From DATFVB01 sp963714035 (lineage in GTDB: Bacteria; Acidobacteriota; Thermoanaerobaculia; UBA5066; DATFVB01): a DNA stretch of 64,000 bases. The position numbers and the translations under genes are program-made. The notes under the pieces are model-generated. The model did not search any database, had not been told where the DNA came from, and saw only the letters and a list, made by a program, of their open reading frames with translations. How positions within the stretch are numbered: the stretch's first letter is position 1; the number at the start of each line of letters is the position of its first letter. Location of the stretch: positions 1,178,001 to 1,242,000 of the forward strand of contig OY970224.1 in assembly GCA_963714035.1 (NCBI GenBank), given 5' to 3'. This document shows, one piece after another, positions 42,144-51,606 of this stretch.

Positions 42144-44267
42144 TCACTGCAGGTCGTACTGGGGCATCTTCTTCCCGAGGAGCCATTCGTCGAACCAGTT
42201 CACGATGTTCTGGAGCCGCGCGATGCGGTGCGAGGGCTTGCCGGATCGGGAGAGCTCGTGTGTTTCCCCCGGAAAAAGCACCATCACGGTCGGTTTGTGC
42301 AGCGCCTTGAGCGCCCGGAACATCACGCCCCCGCCGGCATCCGTCGGCGTGCGAAGGTCGCTTTCCCCCTCGATCAGCATCAGGGGGGTGACCACCTTTT
42401 CGACGTAGGTGACCGGCGAGCGCTTGCGGTATTCCTCCGGATCCTGGAAGGGGTACTTCCGGAACCAGAAGGGGGTGAACAGCGTGAAGTCGGTCGAGTA
42501 CCAGAACGACGCCCAGTCTCCGATCGATCGCTGCGACACGGCCGCGGCGAAGCGGTCGGTCTGGGTGACCGTCCAGTTCGTGAGGAGGCCTCCGCCGCTA
42601 CCGCCCGTGACGCCGAGCCGCTTCGGGTCGACGTAGCCGCGGCGGATGAGCTCGTCCACCCCGGCCATCAGGTCCTTGTAGTCGTCTCCCGGGTACGCAT
42701 ACTGGATCGAGTTCCCGAACTCCTGGCCGTAGCCGGTGCTTCCCCGAGGGTTCGGGGCGAGCACGACGTAACCCTTCGCCGCCATGTACTGGAACTCGTG
42801 GAAAAACGTCTCCCCGTACGCCGTGTGCGGGCCGCCGTGGATGTTCAGGATCAGGGGATATTTTTTCGCGGGATCGAACTGCGGGGGCTTGACGACCCAG
42901 GCTTCGATCTTCGTCCCGTCGAAGCTCGCGTAGGTGATCTTCTCCGGACGGGAGACGTCCAGCGTTTCGAAGAGCGCGTCGTTTTCGTGGGTGAGCGCCA
43001 CGAGCTTCCGCGAGGCGGTCTCGAAGAGATAGAGCTCCGCCGGACGCATCGCGTCGCCGATCGTCACCGCGAAGCGCTCCGCGCCGGGCGTCGCGGTATA
43101 GGCGAGGACCTCGTGGTCGCCCGTCGTCAAAGGCTCGATGCGGTGGCTCGCGACGTCGATCCGGACGAGGTTCGAACGGCCGTGCTCGGTCGTCGCGACG
43201 ATGACGGCGTCTCCCCCGCGCGTCCAGACGACGGGGCTCGATCCCTCGCCGCCGCGCGGCGGGTGCTGGTCGCCGATGAGGTCGCTTCCGACGTCGGAGT
43301 CGTAGTCCCCCGTCAGGTTCTCCGCGCGGCCGCCCCGGAAGACGAACGCGTCCGACTGCGTGTAGGACCGCTCGCGGGCCGGGTTGATCCATCCTTCGAA
43401 CGCGAAGGAGCGGCCATCCGGGGCCGGCCGGGCGCCGAAGACCGGTCCGTCGATGTCGATGACCGTCTCGAGCGGCCCTCCCTCGGCCGCGACCGAATAG
43501 AGGTTGCTGTCGGCCGGCTTGTAGTACGGCTCCTCCTGACGATCCGAGACGAAGAACAGCCTCCGGCCGTCCGCGCTCCAGAACGGGCCCTCTTCGTCGA
43601 AACGCCCGGTCGTCACCGGTCGGGCCGGTCCGGCCGGCTCCGCCGGCGTCGAGGCGATCGTCCAGACGTGGTCGTGCGCGGTCAGCTCGAGGAGCCCTTC
43701 GTCGTTGTCGCGGTAGAGCGCCCGGGTCACGATCCGGACGTCGCTCTTCTTCTCCTTTTCCGCCTCGCTCCGGCCGGCGTTCTTCTTCTGGTCGTCGAGG
43801 TCTTCCGCCGTGGTCGAGCTCGTGAAGGCGATCGTCCGGCCGTCCGGGGACCAGGCCGCGGGCGAGGCGCCCTTCGGGAGGTCGGTGAGGCGTCGGGCCT
43901 CGCCGCCCTCCATCGAGAGGACGAAGATCTGCGGCGGCTCCTTCTCGCCGGCGCGGAGGAACGCGAGCCGGCCGGAATCGGGCGACCAGCGGGGCGACGA
44001 GTCCCGGGGGCCCGACGTGAGCGGACGCGGCGCCGCGCCCTCGTGCGCGTCGACTTCCCACAGCGACGTGTCGTAGCGGTCCTCCTTCTCGTTCACCGTC
44101 ACGAGGACGTAAACGACGCGGCGGCCGTCGGGGGAGATCTGCGGATCGGCGACCCAGCGGAACTTCAGCAGGTCGGTCTCCGCGACGGGACGGCGCCCGG
44201 CGGCATGAGCTCGGCCCGCGCCGAGTGCAAGGATTCCGAGAACGAAAGCGAAGCCGGTTCTCTTCAT
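42144..44267 (-). CDS. S9-family prolyl oligopeptidase-like serine peptidase
   Basis: A 707-residue secreted peptidase. Residues 1-22 are a signal peptide (MKRTGFAFVLGILALGAGRA). The N-terminal two thirds form a TolB-like beta-propeller (DPQISPDGRRVVYVLV, SPRWSPDSGRLAFL, AAWSPDGRTIAF, PFWSADGRRLFFVSD repeats). The alpha/beta-hydrolase has the nucleophile serine in VTGGSGGGLLTNW, the acid in IEGESDLRTP and the histidine in PGETHELSRSG. This is the acylaminoacyl peptidase/DPP type (S9C-like) common in peptide-feeding bacteria. Start ATG 44267; the longer frame has no signal peptide at its start. Confidence 0.93.
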   Translation of the reverse strand: MKRTGFAFVLGILALGAGRAHAAGRRPVAETDLLKFRWVADPQISPDGRRVVYVLVTVNEKEDRYDTSLWEVDAHEGAAPRPLTSGPRDSSPRWSPDSGRLAFLRAGEKEPPQIFVLSMEGGEARRLTDLPKGASPAAWSPDGRTIAFTSSTTAEDLDDQKKNAGRSEAEKEKKSDVRIVTRALYRDNDEGLLELTAHDHVWTIASTPAEPAGPARPVTTGRFDEEGPFWSADGRRLFFVSDRQEEPYYKPADSNLYSVAAEGGPLETVIDIDGPVFGARPAPDGRSFAFEGWINPARERSYTQSDAFVFRGGRAENLTGDYDSDVGSDLIGDQHPPRGGEGSSPVVWTRGGDAVIVATTEHGRSNLVRIDVASHRIEPLTTGDHEVLAYTATPGAERFAVTIGDAMRPAELYLFETASRKLVALTHENDALFETLDVSRPEKITYASFDGTKIEAWVVKPPQFDPAKKYPLILNIHGGPHTAYGETFFHEFQYMAAKGYVVLAPNPRGSTGYGQEFGNSIQYAYPGDDYKDLMAGVDELIRRGYVDPKRLGVTGGSGGGLLTNWTVTQTDRFAAAVSQRSIGDWASFWYSTDFTLFTPFWFRKYPFQDPEEYRKRSPVTYVEKVVTPLMLIEGESDLRTPTDAGGGVMFRALKALHKPTVMVLFPGETHELSRSGKPSHRIARLQNIVNWFDEWLLGKKMPQYDLQ

Positions 44268-44319
44268 GATGCCGGGGAGCATAGACCGCCGGGGCGGCGG
44301 GCCGCCATTTCCCCGCCCC

Positions 44320-46668
44320 TCAGCCGCCCGCGCCGCGCTCCGCATCGGCCATTTGGACGGGAGACGCCGGAAGGCGGTCGAGCACCGGGAGGCCCGCGGA
44401 ACCGACGCGCCCGAAGGAGAGAACTCCGGTCGGGCACATCTGGACGCACGCGGAGCAGCGAACGCACTGCGGGTCTTCCATGGGAACGCCCTGGTTGGCA
44501 AAGCTCATGACGTCGATTCCCTGGTGGCACACCGACGTGCAGACGTTGCACGAGATGCACTTCGCCTTCTCGGCAAAGATCCGAAAACGCGAAAAGCGCG
44601 CGTAGACGTGCATCAGCGCCGCGAGCGGGCACGCGAACCGGCACCAGACGCGCCCCGAGAACCAGAAGTAGAAACCGACGCCGACGATCCCCGCGAGGAA
44701 GAGATCCACGACGCGCGCGTAGTTCAAGGGAATTCCGAGGGGAGCCCATCCCGAGAGCAGTCCCTCGTAGAACCGGCCGGCGGCCGCGCCGACGCGCGTC
44801 CCGGGCGCCGCCCACGAAACGGCGCGGCCCGCGAAGAGGAGGAAGGCCGCCGCGAGAATCCCCTGTCCCGTCATGTTCAGGCGGTTCCAGAGAGGGCCGT
44901 GCGGCATCTTCTCCCGGTGCGCGTCCCCGAGCGTCTCGGCGAGGGCGCCGCACGAGCAGATCCATCCGCAGTACGCCCCCTTTCCCCAGCGGCGGACGAT
45001 CAGGGGGATCGCGACGAACGTCTGCAGGAACGCGATCGCGAGCCACCAGCTCATCGGATGCGGAGAGAAGACGTTCCACACGAAGAGCGGCCACGCGAGA
45101 ATCAGCCCGAACGCTCGCCAGTATTCCCTCCCCTGACCGTACGCGACGACGGGGAACAGATGATCGGCGATCGCCTTTCCGGCGCCCGCGTCGAACGCCC
45201 CCGCATGGCCGAGCCAGGGGAGGAAAACGTAGGGAAGGAGAAAGAGCGGGACGAGCTGGATCGCGACCAGGGCGATCGTCTGCCGCGTGACGTACGGCGT
45301 CCGGCGGCGCCGGATCCGGCGGATCCCGAACAGCAGGACCGCGACGCAATACGCGACCGAATAGTAGAACCCCGGCTCGCGAAGGGAGATCGCGAGGGTG
45401 CCCGCGAGCGAGCGGGGATCCACGCGCGGCGCGATTCCGAAGGGAAAGAGGCGGCGCCCCTCGAAGAAGCGCGTCAGCGAGCCTCCGGCCTTCCAGTTGA
45501 AGAGGAACGCGCAGAACGCCAGGAAAAAGACGAAAGCCGCGGCGCTCGCGCCCGTCCATTCTCCGCGGATGCGCATCCCCGACCGCCGGAAGAAATCGAG
45601 CGGGGCCTCGCGCCCGATCATCGTGAAGACGACGTCGTTGGCGAGCGAGCGCTCCCGGCCTTCGCCGTCGCGCAGAACGACGCGCTCGGGCTCGATCCGC
45701 GCGACCTCCGTTCCGAGCGCGATGGAGACCCCGCCCGCCGGGTGCGGCGAGGCGTCGAAATCGCCCGATGCCGCCGTGATCCACTCCGAAACCGGGTGTT
45801 CCACCCGGACGGGAGCGAGGGGATCGTGTTCGAGGGCGCGCAGCGCGGCGAGATTCGCCGGTCTGGGCCGGACCAGGGCGCTCCCCCGGCAGGCCAGCGT
45901 CACGCGGGCGCCGAACGACGCGAGGGCGATCGCGGTTTCCGCCGCCGAATCCCCCCCGCCGACGACGAGCGCGTCCTGGCCGGAGAAGTCCTTCGGGTCG
46001 TAGAGCCGGTTGAAGACCTTTCCCGAATCCTCGCCGGGGACGCCGAGGCGACGATGGCTGCCGCTCCGCCCGATGGCGACGAGGGCGCGGCGCGCGGCGG
46101 TCGGCGGCCGCCCGTCGGCGTGATGGAGGCGCAGGAGCCCGTCCGCGCGCTCGATCCGTTCGATCCGGGAAGAGACCGGCTCGATTCCCGCCCCGCGGCG
46201 CTGGGCCTCCAGGCGCTCGAGGAGCGATTCCTTCGGGTGGACCTCCTCCCGAAAACGCAGCCTGCCCGACGGCGTCATGCCGGACGGATACGTGTAGATC
46301 GGCTTCCCCTTCGGGAAGTTGGCGACGGTCGAGAACGGCTCGGATGCCTCGAAAACGGCGAAGCGGAGACCGAGCGCCTTCGCTTCGAGCGCCGCGGCGA
46401 TTCCCGAGACTCCGCCACCGACGATCGCGAGGTCGAGCGAGTCCGGATCGTCGGCGGATCCCGCGAGCTCGGCGGCGACGGCGCGCGCCGCCTTCGCGCC
46501 GCCGTCGGCGGAGAGCTTCAGGAGCGGAATCCCGGTGAGATCCCCGACGATGCGCACGCCCGCGAGAGCGGTCTCTCCGCCCGCTCCGATCTCCGGGAGC
46601 TTTTCGACCGTGCCCGCGGGCCATCGCGTGTGCAGCCATCGCGTGTACCGGGCGGCGGGGTTCGGCAT
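44320..46668 (-). CDS. Flavin-dependent NAD(P)-binding and NapH-like Fe-S membrane fusion protein
   Basis: A 782-residue fusion. Residues 70-370 are a two-dinucleotide-domain flavoprotein: FAD site AIVGGGVSGIAAALEAKALG, FPKGKPIYTYP as in thioredoxin-reductase/YpdA-like proteins, and NAD(P) site LVVGGGDSAAETAIALASFG. The second half has about seven membrane spans and polyferredoxin motifs: CGWICSCGALAETLG, WCRFACPLAALMH, then two [4Fe-4S] sites CISCNVCTSVCHQG and CVRCSACVQMCPTG. It should pass electrons from NAD(P)H through flavin and Fe-S to or across the membrane; acceptor unknown. It is one unbroken frame with uniform composition. Confidence 0.85.
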   Translation of the reverse strand: MPNPAARYTRWLHTRWPAGTVEKLPEIGAGGETALAGVRIVGDLTGIPLLKLSADGGAKAARAVAAELAGSADDPDSLDLAIVGGGVSGIAAALEAKALGLRFAVFEASEPFSTVANFPKGKPIYTYPSGMTPSGRLRFREEVHPKESLLERLEAQRRGAGIEPVSSRIERIERADGLLRLHHADGRPPTAARRALVAIGRSGSHRRLGVPGEDSGKVFNRLYDPKDFSGQDALVVGGGDSAAETAIALASFGARVTLACRGSALVRPRPANLAALRALEHDPLAPVRVEHPVSEWITAASGDFDASPHPAGGVSIALGTEVARIEPERVVLRDGEGRERSLANDVVFTMIGREAPLDFFRRSGMRIRGEWTGASAAAFVFFLAFCAFLFNWKAGGSLTRFFEGRRLFPFGIAPRVDPRSLAGTLAISLREPGFYYSVAYCVAVLLFGIRRIRRRRTPYVTRQTIALVAIQLVPLFLLPYVFLPWLGHAGAFDAGAGKAIADHLFPVVAYGQGREYWRAFGLILAWPLFVWNVFSPHPMSWWLAIAFLQTFVAIPLIVRRWGKGAYCGWICSCGALAETLGDAHREKMPHGPLWNRLNMTGQGILAAAFLLFAGRAVSWAAPGTRVGAAAGRFYEGLLSGWAPLGIPLNYARVVDLFLAGIVGVGFYFWFSGRVWCRFACPLAALMHVYARFSRFRIFAEKAKCISCNVCTSVCHQGIDVMSFANQGVPMEDPQCVRCSACVQMCPTGVLSFGRVGSAGLPVLDRLPASPVQMADAERGAGG

Positions 46669-46729
46669 GTCGGCCGAGTCTAGCGCGCTTGCGGCGCCGG
46701 CCCGGAGCCGTTAAGGTGCGCCGGCAACG

Positions 46730-47335
46730 ATGCCCGATTTCGGCCTGACTCCTCGCGAGGCCCGGTTCCTCCGGAGCCTCGATCCGCCGTGGCGGATCCA
46801 GAAGTGCCTCGACGGCTTCGCCTACGACGTCCACGGAGCTCATTGCCGTTCGCCCCGCCGGGCGATCCGCGAGCGGACCGTCCAGTGCATGGACGGCGCG
46901 CTCTTCGCCGCCGCCGCGCTGCGCGTCCAGGGGCGCCCCCCGCTCATCCTCGACCTCGAAGCCGTGCAGGACGACGATCATGTGATCGCCGTCTTCCGCG
47001 AGCCCGGCGGGTGGGGAGCGATCGCGCGCTCGAACTACTCGGGGCTTCGGTATCGCGAGCCGGTCTGGCCGACGATCCGCACGCTCGTCCTTTCCTACTT
47101 CGAGTCGTATTTCAATCTGAGGCGCCAGAAGACGCTTCGCCGCTACTCGCCGCCCCGGTCGCTCGTGCGGTTCGACCGCATCGGCTGGATGACCTCCGAA
47201 GAAGACCTCTGGGCGATCCCGCACTGGCTCGAGACGATCCGCCACCGGCGCCTTCTTCCCGGGAGGCGCGAAAAGACGCTCGGACCGGTCGATCTCCGGA
47301 TGTTCGAAGCGGGAAAGGTGGGACGGGAGGAGTAG
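46730..47335 (+). CDS. Transglutaminase-like fold protein of unknown function
   Basis: A 201-residue soluble protein. The middle shows a transglutaminase/cysteine-protease-like layout: a cysteine opening a helix (RTVQCMDGALFAAAALRVQGRPPLILDLEA), a histidine in a strand (QDDDHVIAVFRE), and a following polar residue in GAIARSNYSGLRYREPVW. The C-terminal part (RRQKTLRRYSPPRSL, LETIRHRRLLPGRR) is basic. I infer the fold from the C-x-H spacing only; activity is not shown. It diverges from the flavin/Fe-S fusion gene with a 61-base gap holding a possible ribosome site TAAGGTG. Confidence 0.65.
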   Translation: MPDFGLTPREARFLRSLDPPWRIQKCLDGFAYDVHGAHCRSPRRAIRERTVQCMDGALFAAAALRVQGRPPLILDLEAVQDDDHVIAVFREPGGWGAIARSNYSGLRYREPVWPTIRTLVLSYFESYFNLRRQKTLRRYSPPRSLVRFDRIGWMTSEEDLWAIPHWLETIRHRRLLPGRREKTLGPVDLRMFEAGKVGREE

Positions 47336-47357
47336 CCGGCGACCGGGCTCCGGTCCG

Positions 47358-49292
47358 CTATCGGGCGGTCGCCTCGAAGACCCGCCCCTCGACGAAGAGC
47401 TCGAGGAGATCCCGATCCAGCGCGCCGCGTCCGGCCTCCGACCGGAGAATCTCGATCGCCTCGTCCCGCGCGACGGCGCGCTTGTAGGGCCGGTCGGCGG
47501 CGGAGAGCGCGTCGTAGATGTCGCAGATCGTCATCATCCGCGCCGGCGCCGGGATCTCGTCGCTCCGAAGTCCGCGCGGATAGCCACTCCCGTTGAGCTT
47601 CTCGTGGTGGAGCCAGGCGAGCTCGGGGACCCTCGCGAGCTCCGGCGTCCAGGGAATCTTCGACAGAAACCGGTGCGTCTGCGTGACGTGAGATTCGATC
47701 TCGCGGCGTTCCGCCTCGTTGAGGCTCCCCCGCGTGATCGAGAGATAGAGCGCGTCCTCCTCCGGCAGGAGGCGCTCCCGGCCGCCGTCGCGGAGCGGAA
47801 ACTCGAGCGCCTTGGCTTCCGTCAACGCCGCGTCCGACGGCTGCGGGAGGACGGCCGGCACGTCCGCCTCGACGATCCGCTGCCAGGCGGCGTCGAGCTT
47901 CGCCTCGGCGGCCTCGATCTCCCGGCGGGCGGCTTCGACGGAGATCTCCCCGCGCGCCGCCCGCTCCCAGAACCGGACGGCAGAGGCGAGGCGTGCCCGC
48001 TCGAACCGCTCCCGCAGGAGGTCGATCCGGCCCGGCGGAAGCTTCCGCGCCTTGACGAGCACCGATTCGCGCACGCCGACCTTCCCGAAATCGTGCAGTA
48101 CCGCCGCGTACCGGAGCGCCGTCATCTCCGCGGGAGAAATATGAAAAGCCGCGTAGGCGCCCGACGCCGCGCGGTGGGCGGCGTCGGCGAGCGCGCACGT
48201 GAGGACGGCGACGCGCTGGGAATGCCCCGAGGTCGTCGGGTCTCGCTGCTCGATCGCGGTCACCGAGGCCGCGACGAAGCCGTCGAAGAGGTTGCGCAGG
48301 TGGGCCGTCAGACGCGCGTTCTCGAGCGCGACGGCGGCCTGGGCGGCGAGCGAGCGGGCGATCTCTTCGTCGCGCTCGTCGAAGGGCACCGTCTCGAGCC
48401 GCATGACGGCCGTCGTCGAGAGATCGGGAACGACGCTGTGCTTCCGGTTCATGAGCTGAAGCACCCCGATCACGCGGCCCTGGACGTTCTTCATCGGGAC
48501 CGCGAGCATCGACCGGGTCCGATACCCCATGTCGTCGTCCGATTTCCGGTTGAAGCGGTAGGACGCGTCCTCGGGGATCGCGTGGGCGTCGTCGATCCGG
48601 AGCACCTGTCCCGTCGTCGCCGCGTGTCCGGCGATCGAGCGGCTGTCCAGCGGGAGGCAGGTTTCCTCGAACCGGAGCTTTACCGAGTCGTTCTGGGCGG
48701 CCTTGAACCGGAGTTGCTCGGCGTCATCCTCGCCCCGCTCGAGGAGGTAGAGGCTTCCGGCCTCCGCGCGCGTCAGCGCCCGCGCGCGGGAGAGGAAGTC
48801 CGTGATGAGACTGGCCGGGTCGGTCTCCGCCGCGAGCGCGATCCCGATGCGGTTCAGATTCTCGATGTCGGCGTTGCGCGCCGCCAGCCCGCGCCGGGCG
48901 GCGGCGGCGACCTGGCGCTCCTCGAGGAACCGGAACACGGAGCGCACCGCGCGGGCGACGTGGTGGTCCGGCGCGCCCTCGGGAAGAGAGAAATAGACGC
49001 GCGGGGGCCAGAACGCGTCCGCGGCGCCGGAGCGCTCCCCGAGGACGACGACGCCGAGGCGTTCCGCTCCCTCGCCGATCCCTTCGGGAGCGGGCGAAGA
49101 GAGCTCGCGGTGCAGCCCCCGGTCGAGGAGGAGGACGGCGACCGTGTCCTCCTCGAGGCGGAGCGCGGACGGGCTGAACTCGTCGGCGTCGATCGCTTCC
49201 TGCGGAAGGGACGCGAGCAGGCCCGCGATCCCGGCGCCCCGGCCGTGGAGCAGACGGCGCCGGAAGGATCGCGACGGGGCCTCCCGGGACAT
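47358..49292 (-). CDS. GAF-HD-GYP protein (putative c-di-GMP phosphodiesterase)
   Basis: A 644-residue soluble protein: a poorly conserved N-terminal region of about 150 residues, a GAF sensor (residues 155-330; GSLYLLERGED, RSMLAVPMKNVQGRVIGVLQLMNRKH), and a C-terminal HD-GYP domain (about 350-640) with HSQRVAVLTCALAD, LHDFGKVGVRES and HHEKLNGSGYPRGL, so the metal and GYP motifs are intact. Between HD and GYP motifs is an insert of about 130 residues, larger than normal. It should hydrolyse cyclic di-GMP. It follows DUF3501 by 5 bases as last gene of the fur-rubrerythrin operon, an unexpected partner. Confidence 0.88.
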   Translation of the reverse strand: MSREAPSRSFRRRLLHGRGAGIAGLLASLPQEAIDADEFSPSALRLEEDTVAVLLLDRGLHRELSSPAPEGIGEGAERLGVVVLGERSGAADAFWPPRVYFSLPEGAPDHHVARAVRSVFRFLEERQVAAAARRGLAARNADIENLNRIGIALAAETDPASLITDFLSRARALTRAEAGSLYLLERGEDDAEQLRFKAAQNDSVKLRFEETCLPLDSRSIAGHAATTGQVLRIDDAHAIPEDASYRFNRKSDDDMGYRTRSMLAVPMKNVQGRVIGVLQLMNRKHSVVPDLSTTAVMRLETVPFDERDEEIARSLAAQAAVALENARLTAHLRNLFDGFVAASVTAIEQRDPTTSGHSQRVAVLTCALADAAHRAASGAYAAFHISPAEMTALRYAAVLHDFGKVGVRESVLVKARKLPPGRIDLLRERFERARLASAVRFWERAARGEISVEAARREIEAAEAKLDAAWQRIVEADVPAVLPQPSDAALTEAKALEFPLRDGGRERLLPEEDALYLSITRGSLNEAERREIESHVTQTHRFLSKIPWTPELARVPELAWLHHEKLNGSGYPRGLRSDEIPAPARMMTICDIYDALSAADRPYKRAVARDEAIEILRSEAGRGALDRDLLELFVEGRVFEATAR

Positions 49293-49297
49293 GATCC

Positions 49298-49882
49298 TCA
49301 GGATTCCCGCAGGTCTTCGATCAGCTCCGCGACGGTCGCGCGCGGAACCTCGGCGCGGGCGCGGTACTCGCCGTGCTCGAGGACGACGCGCGCCGATCCC
49401 GCCGATTCCAGAGCGCCGCGTCCCTTCTCTCCCAGCGGGAACCGCACGTAGTGCACGGCCGAAATCTTATCCTCGCGGCCGTGTCCCGCCTCGAATTTCG
49501 CGAAAACTTCGTCGCCGCCGATCTCCATCCGGAGGCTCTTTCCCTCATCGAGGCCGATGAAGGCGTCGAGGACCGGCTTGACCCGGCTCTCGTCGGTGAT
49601 CTCGATGAATAGCGTCGCGGCGACCTCGCCCCGGTCCGGGAGCAGCGTGTTGTAGACGTCGATCTCGTCCTGGACCTTCGCCGGATCGACGATCCGCTCG
49701 GCCCGCAGCATTTCCTGGATCTGGAAGAGCGCGGTCTCGCGGTTCTCGAAGACGAGCGTCACGAGCGGGCCGACCGCGATGCGCCGGCGGCTCTTCAGGT
49801 CGATCACCCGTCGGCGGAACTCCGGGCGGGCGACCTCGTACTCGTGCAGGTTCTTCACCGCCGAGGCGTCAATCTTCTCCAT
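49298..49882 (-). CDS. DUF3501-family protein
   Basis: A 194-residue protein of the DUF3501 family, which is regularly encoded with a rubrerythrin and a heterodisulfide-reductase-like Fe-S protein, as here. Conserved parts: YEVARPEFRRRVIDLKSRRRIAVGPLVTLVFENRETALFQIQEMLRAE and HYVRFPLGE. No metal or cofactor motif is visible. It overlaps the Fe-S gene by 14 bases and so is probably translated with it. The function is unknown; a role in peroxide defence is suggested only by context. Confidence 0.88.
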   Translation of the reverse strand: MEKIDASAVKNLHEYEVARPEFRRRVIDLKSRRRIAVGPLVTLVFENRETALFQIQEMLRAERIVDPAKVQDEIDVYNTLLPDRGEVAATLFIEITDESRVKPVLDAFIGLDEGKSLRMEIGGDEVFAKFEAGHGREDKISAVHYVRFPLGEKGRGALESAGSARVVLEHGEYRARAEVPRATVAELIEDLRES

Positions 49883-51161
49883 GGACGTCGTCCTTTCGAT
49901 AGCAGTCCGCGAAGATTTCGATCGGGTGCCGCGGCGCGACGCCGGTTCCCTGGCGGATCTGGACCGCGGCGAGCGGGCAGTCGGTCGCGACCGCGTCCGG
50001 ACGCCCCTTCTCGACGGCGTCGAAGACCGGGCGGCCGATGTCCATCGACATCGGAAAGTATTCCGTCTTCATCGACCACGTCCCGTCGTGGCCCGTGCAT
50101 TTCTCGACGATCTCGACGCGGGTCCCCGGGATCAGGGCGAGCAGGTCGCGGGAGCGGAAACCGATGTCCTGGACCTTGAGGTGGCAGGCGACCTGGTAGA
50201 GGACCCGGCCGGCGGACCGCGCGAAGTCCACCGCGAGCTTCCCGTCCGCGTGGCGTTTCATCAGGTATTCGGAGAGATCGAAGGTCGCGGCGGAGACTTC
50301 CCGGGCGTCCTCCTCGCCGCCGAGCACGGGATATTCCTTCTTGATCGTCAGGGAGCAGGTCGGACCCGGCGTCACGATCGGGATCCCGGCTCGAACGAAC
50401 GGCAGGAAGGATGCGACGTTGTCGCGGCGATGCTCGCGCGCGGAATCGAGATCGCCGGAATCGAGGAACGGCATCCCGCAGCAGCGCTGCGGCGGGACGA
50501 CGACGGCCGCGCCGCTCCGCTCGAGCACCTCGACCGCCGCCCGGCCGGTCTCGGGACGATTGAAGTTGACCGAGCAGGTCACGAAGAGGAGAACGGCGTC
50601 CCGCCCGCGGACTTCGTCGAGCGTCGTCTTTCCCCCGCGCTTCTTCCACCACCGGTCGAACGTCTCGGCGTGATAGACCGGGAGGAGTCGCTCCCGATGA
50701 ACGCCGAGGGTCTTCTCGAGCATCCACCGGGAAACGGGATTCCGGTTGGCGAAGTTCACGAGCGGCGCCGCGTTCGACGCGAGCCGGCCGACGGCGTCCG
50801 CAGAGCCGAGGATCCGCTCCCGGACGGGCGGGCGGCCGTCCCGCCGCACCCGGGCGGCGCGGTCGCGCAGCACGAGGCGGGGAACGTCGACGTCCCACCG
50901 GTGGGGCGGGTAGTACGGACAGTGAGGAATGCAGAGCTTGCACTCGTAGCAGAGGTCCGTGAACGCGTCGAGGTCAGGCTTCGGCACGCGGTCGATCTCC
51001 CCATCGACCTCGGGGCGGTCGAGCGCCTTGAAAATCGTGTCGAACGACGGGCAGAGGTTGTAGCACCGCCGGCAGGTGTGGCAGATGTCCATCACCCGGC
51101 GGTACTCCTTCTCGAGCGCCGGAGGATCGGCGAAGTCCCTCGCGGCCGGATCGAAGACCAT
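49869..51161 (-). CDS. Heterodisulfide-reductase/GlpC-like Fe-S protein (two CCG domains)
   Basis: A 430-residue cytosolic Fe-S oxidoreductase. The N-terminus has two [4Fe-4S] ferredoxin motifs (CHTCRRCYNLCP and CYECKLCIPHCP) and the C-terminus two cysteine-rich CCG-type domains (first: VTCSVNF...PQRCCGMP; second: YQVACHLKVQDIG, EKCTGHDG, DCPLAA). This is the GlpC/HdrD-like architecture found beside rubrerythrin and DUF3501. It may feed electrons to rubrerythrin for peroxide reduction; partner is inferred from context. I start at ATG 51161, which avoids overlapping the rubrerythrin gene. Confidence 0.88.
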   Translation of the reverse strand: MVFDPAARDFADPPALEKEYRRVMDICHTCRRCYNLCPSFDTIFKALDRPEVDGEIDRVPKPDLDAFTDLCYECKLCIPHCPYYPPHRWDVDVPRLVLRDRAARVRRDGRPPVRERILGSADAVGRLASNAAPLVNFANRNPVSRWMLEKTLGVHRERLLPVYHAETFDRWWKKRGGKTTLDEVRGRDAVLLFVTCSVNFNRPETGRAAVEVLERSGAAVVVPPQRCCGMPFLDSGDLDSAREHRRDNVASFLPFVRAGIPIVTPGPTCSLTIKKEYPVLGGEEDAREVSAATFDLSEYLMKRHADGKLAVDFARSAGRVLYQVACHLKVQDIGFRSRDLLALIPGTRVEIVEKCTGHDGTWSMKTEYFPMSMDIGRPVFDAVEKGRPDAVATDCPLAAVQIRQGTGVAPRHPIEIFADCYRKDDVHGED

Positions 51162-51166
51162 CGCCT

Positions 51167-51589
51167 TTACGAGCCGAGCGTGTCGAGGCCCTTCTGGAAA
51201 CGCCCCGCGTGTGACTTCTCCGCGCGAGCGAGCGTCTCGAACCATTCGGCGACCTCGGTGAAGCCTTCCTCGCGGGCCGTTCGCGCGAACCCCGGGTACA
51301 TCTGGGTGTACTCGTACGTCTCCCCCTCGACGGCCGACTTGAGATTCGCCTTCGTGTCGCCGATCGGGAAGTTCGTCGCCGGATCGCCGACTTCCTTCAG
51401 GAAATCGAGATGGCCGAACGCGTGTCCCGTTTCCGCCTCGGAGGTGTCGCGGAAAAGGCCGCCGACGTCGGGAAAGCCCTCGATGTCGGCGCGCCGCGCG
51501 AAGTAGAGATAGCGGCGGTTCGCCTGGGACTCGCCGGCGAAGGCATGCTTGAGGTTTTCGTGGGTCCGGGTGTCTTTCAGGGCGGGCAT
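51167..51589 (-). CDS. Rubrerythrin without rubredoxin domain
   Basis: A 140-residue ferritin-like diiron protein that reduces hydrogen peroxide. The four-helix metal ligands lie in HAFAGESQANRRYLYFAR, ETGHAFGHL, EGETYEYTQMYPGFA and RAEKSHAGRF. The C-terminal rubredoxin-type FeS4 domain of classical rubrerythrin is absent, so an outside donor is needed, plausibly the Fe-S protein encoded next. ATG 51589 has an ideal AAAGGAG 6 bases upstream; an in-frame ATG at 51610 would add seven residues. It follows the fur-like gene by 17 bases. Confidence 0.92.
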   Translation of the reverse strand: MPALKDTRTHENLKHAFAGESQANRRYLYFARRADIEGFPDVGGLFRDTSEAETGHAFGHLDFLKEVGDPATNFPIGDTKANLKSAVEGETYEYTQMYPGFARTAREEGFTEVAEWFETLARAEKSHAGRFQKGLDTLGS

Positions 51590-51606
51590 GATTTCTCCTT
51601 TCGAAT

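Noticed and set aside
44264..47245. 993-codon open frame overlapping the flavin/Fe-S fusion and the S9 peptidase start
   Set aside because: It is in another frame of the same strand as the real gene, is extremely Arg-rich, and has no motifs.
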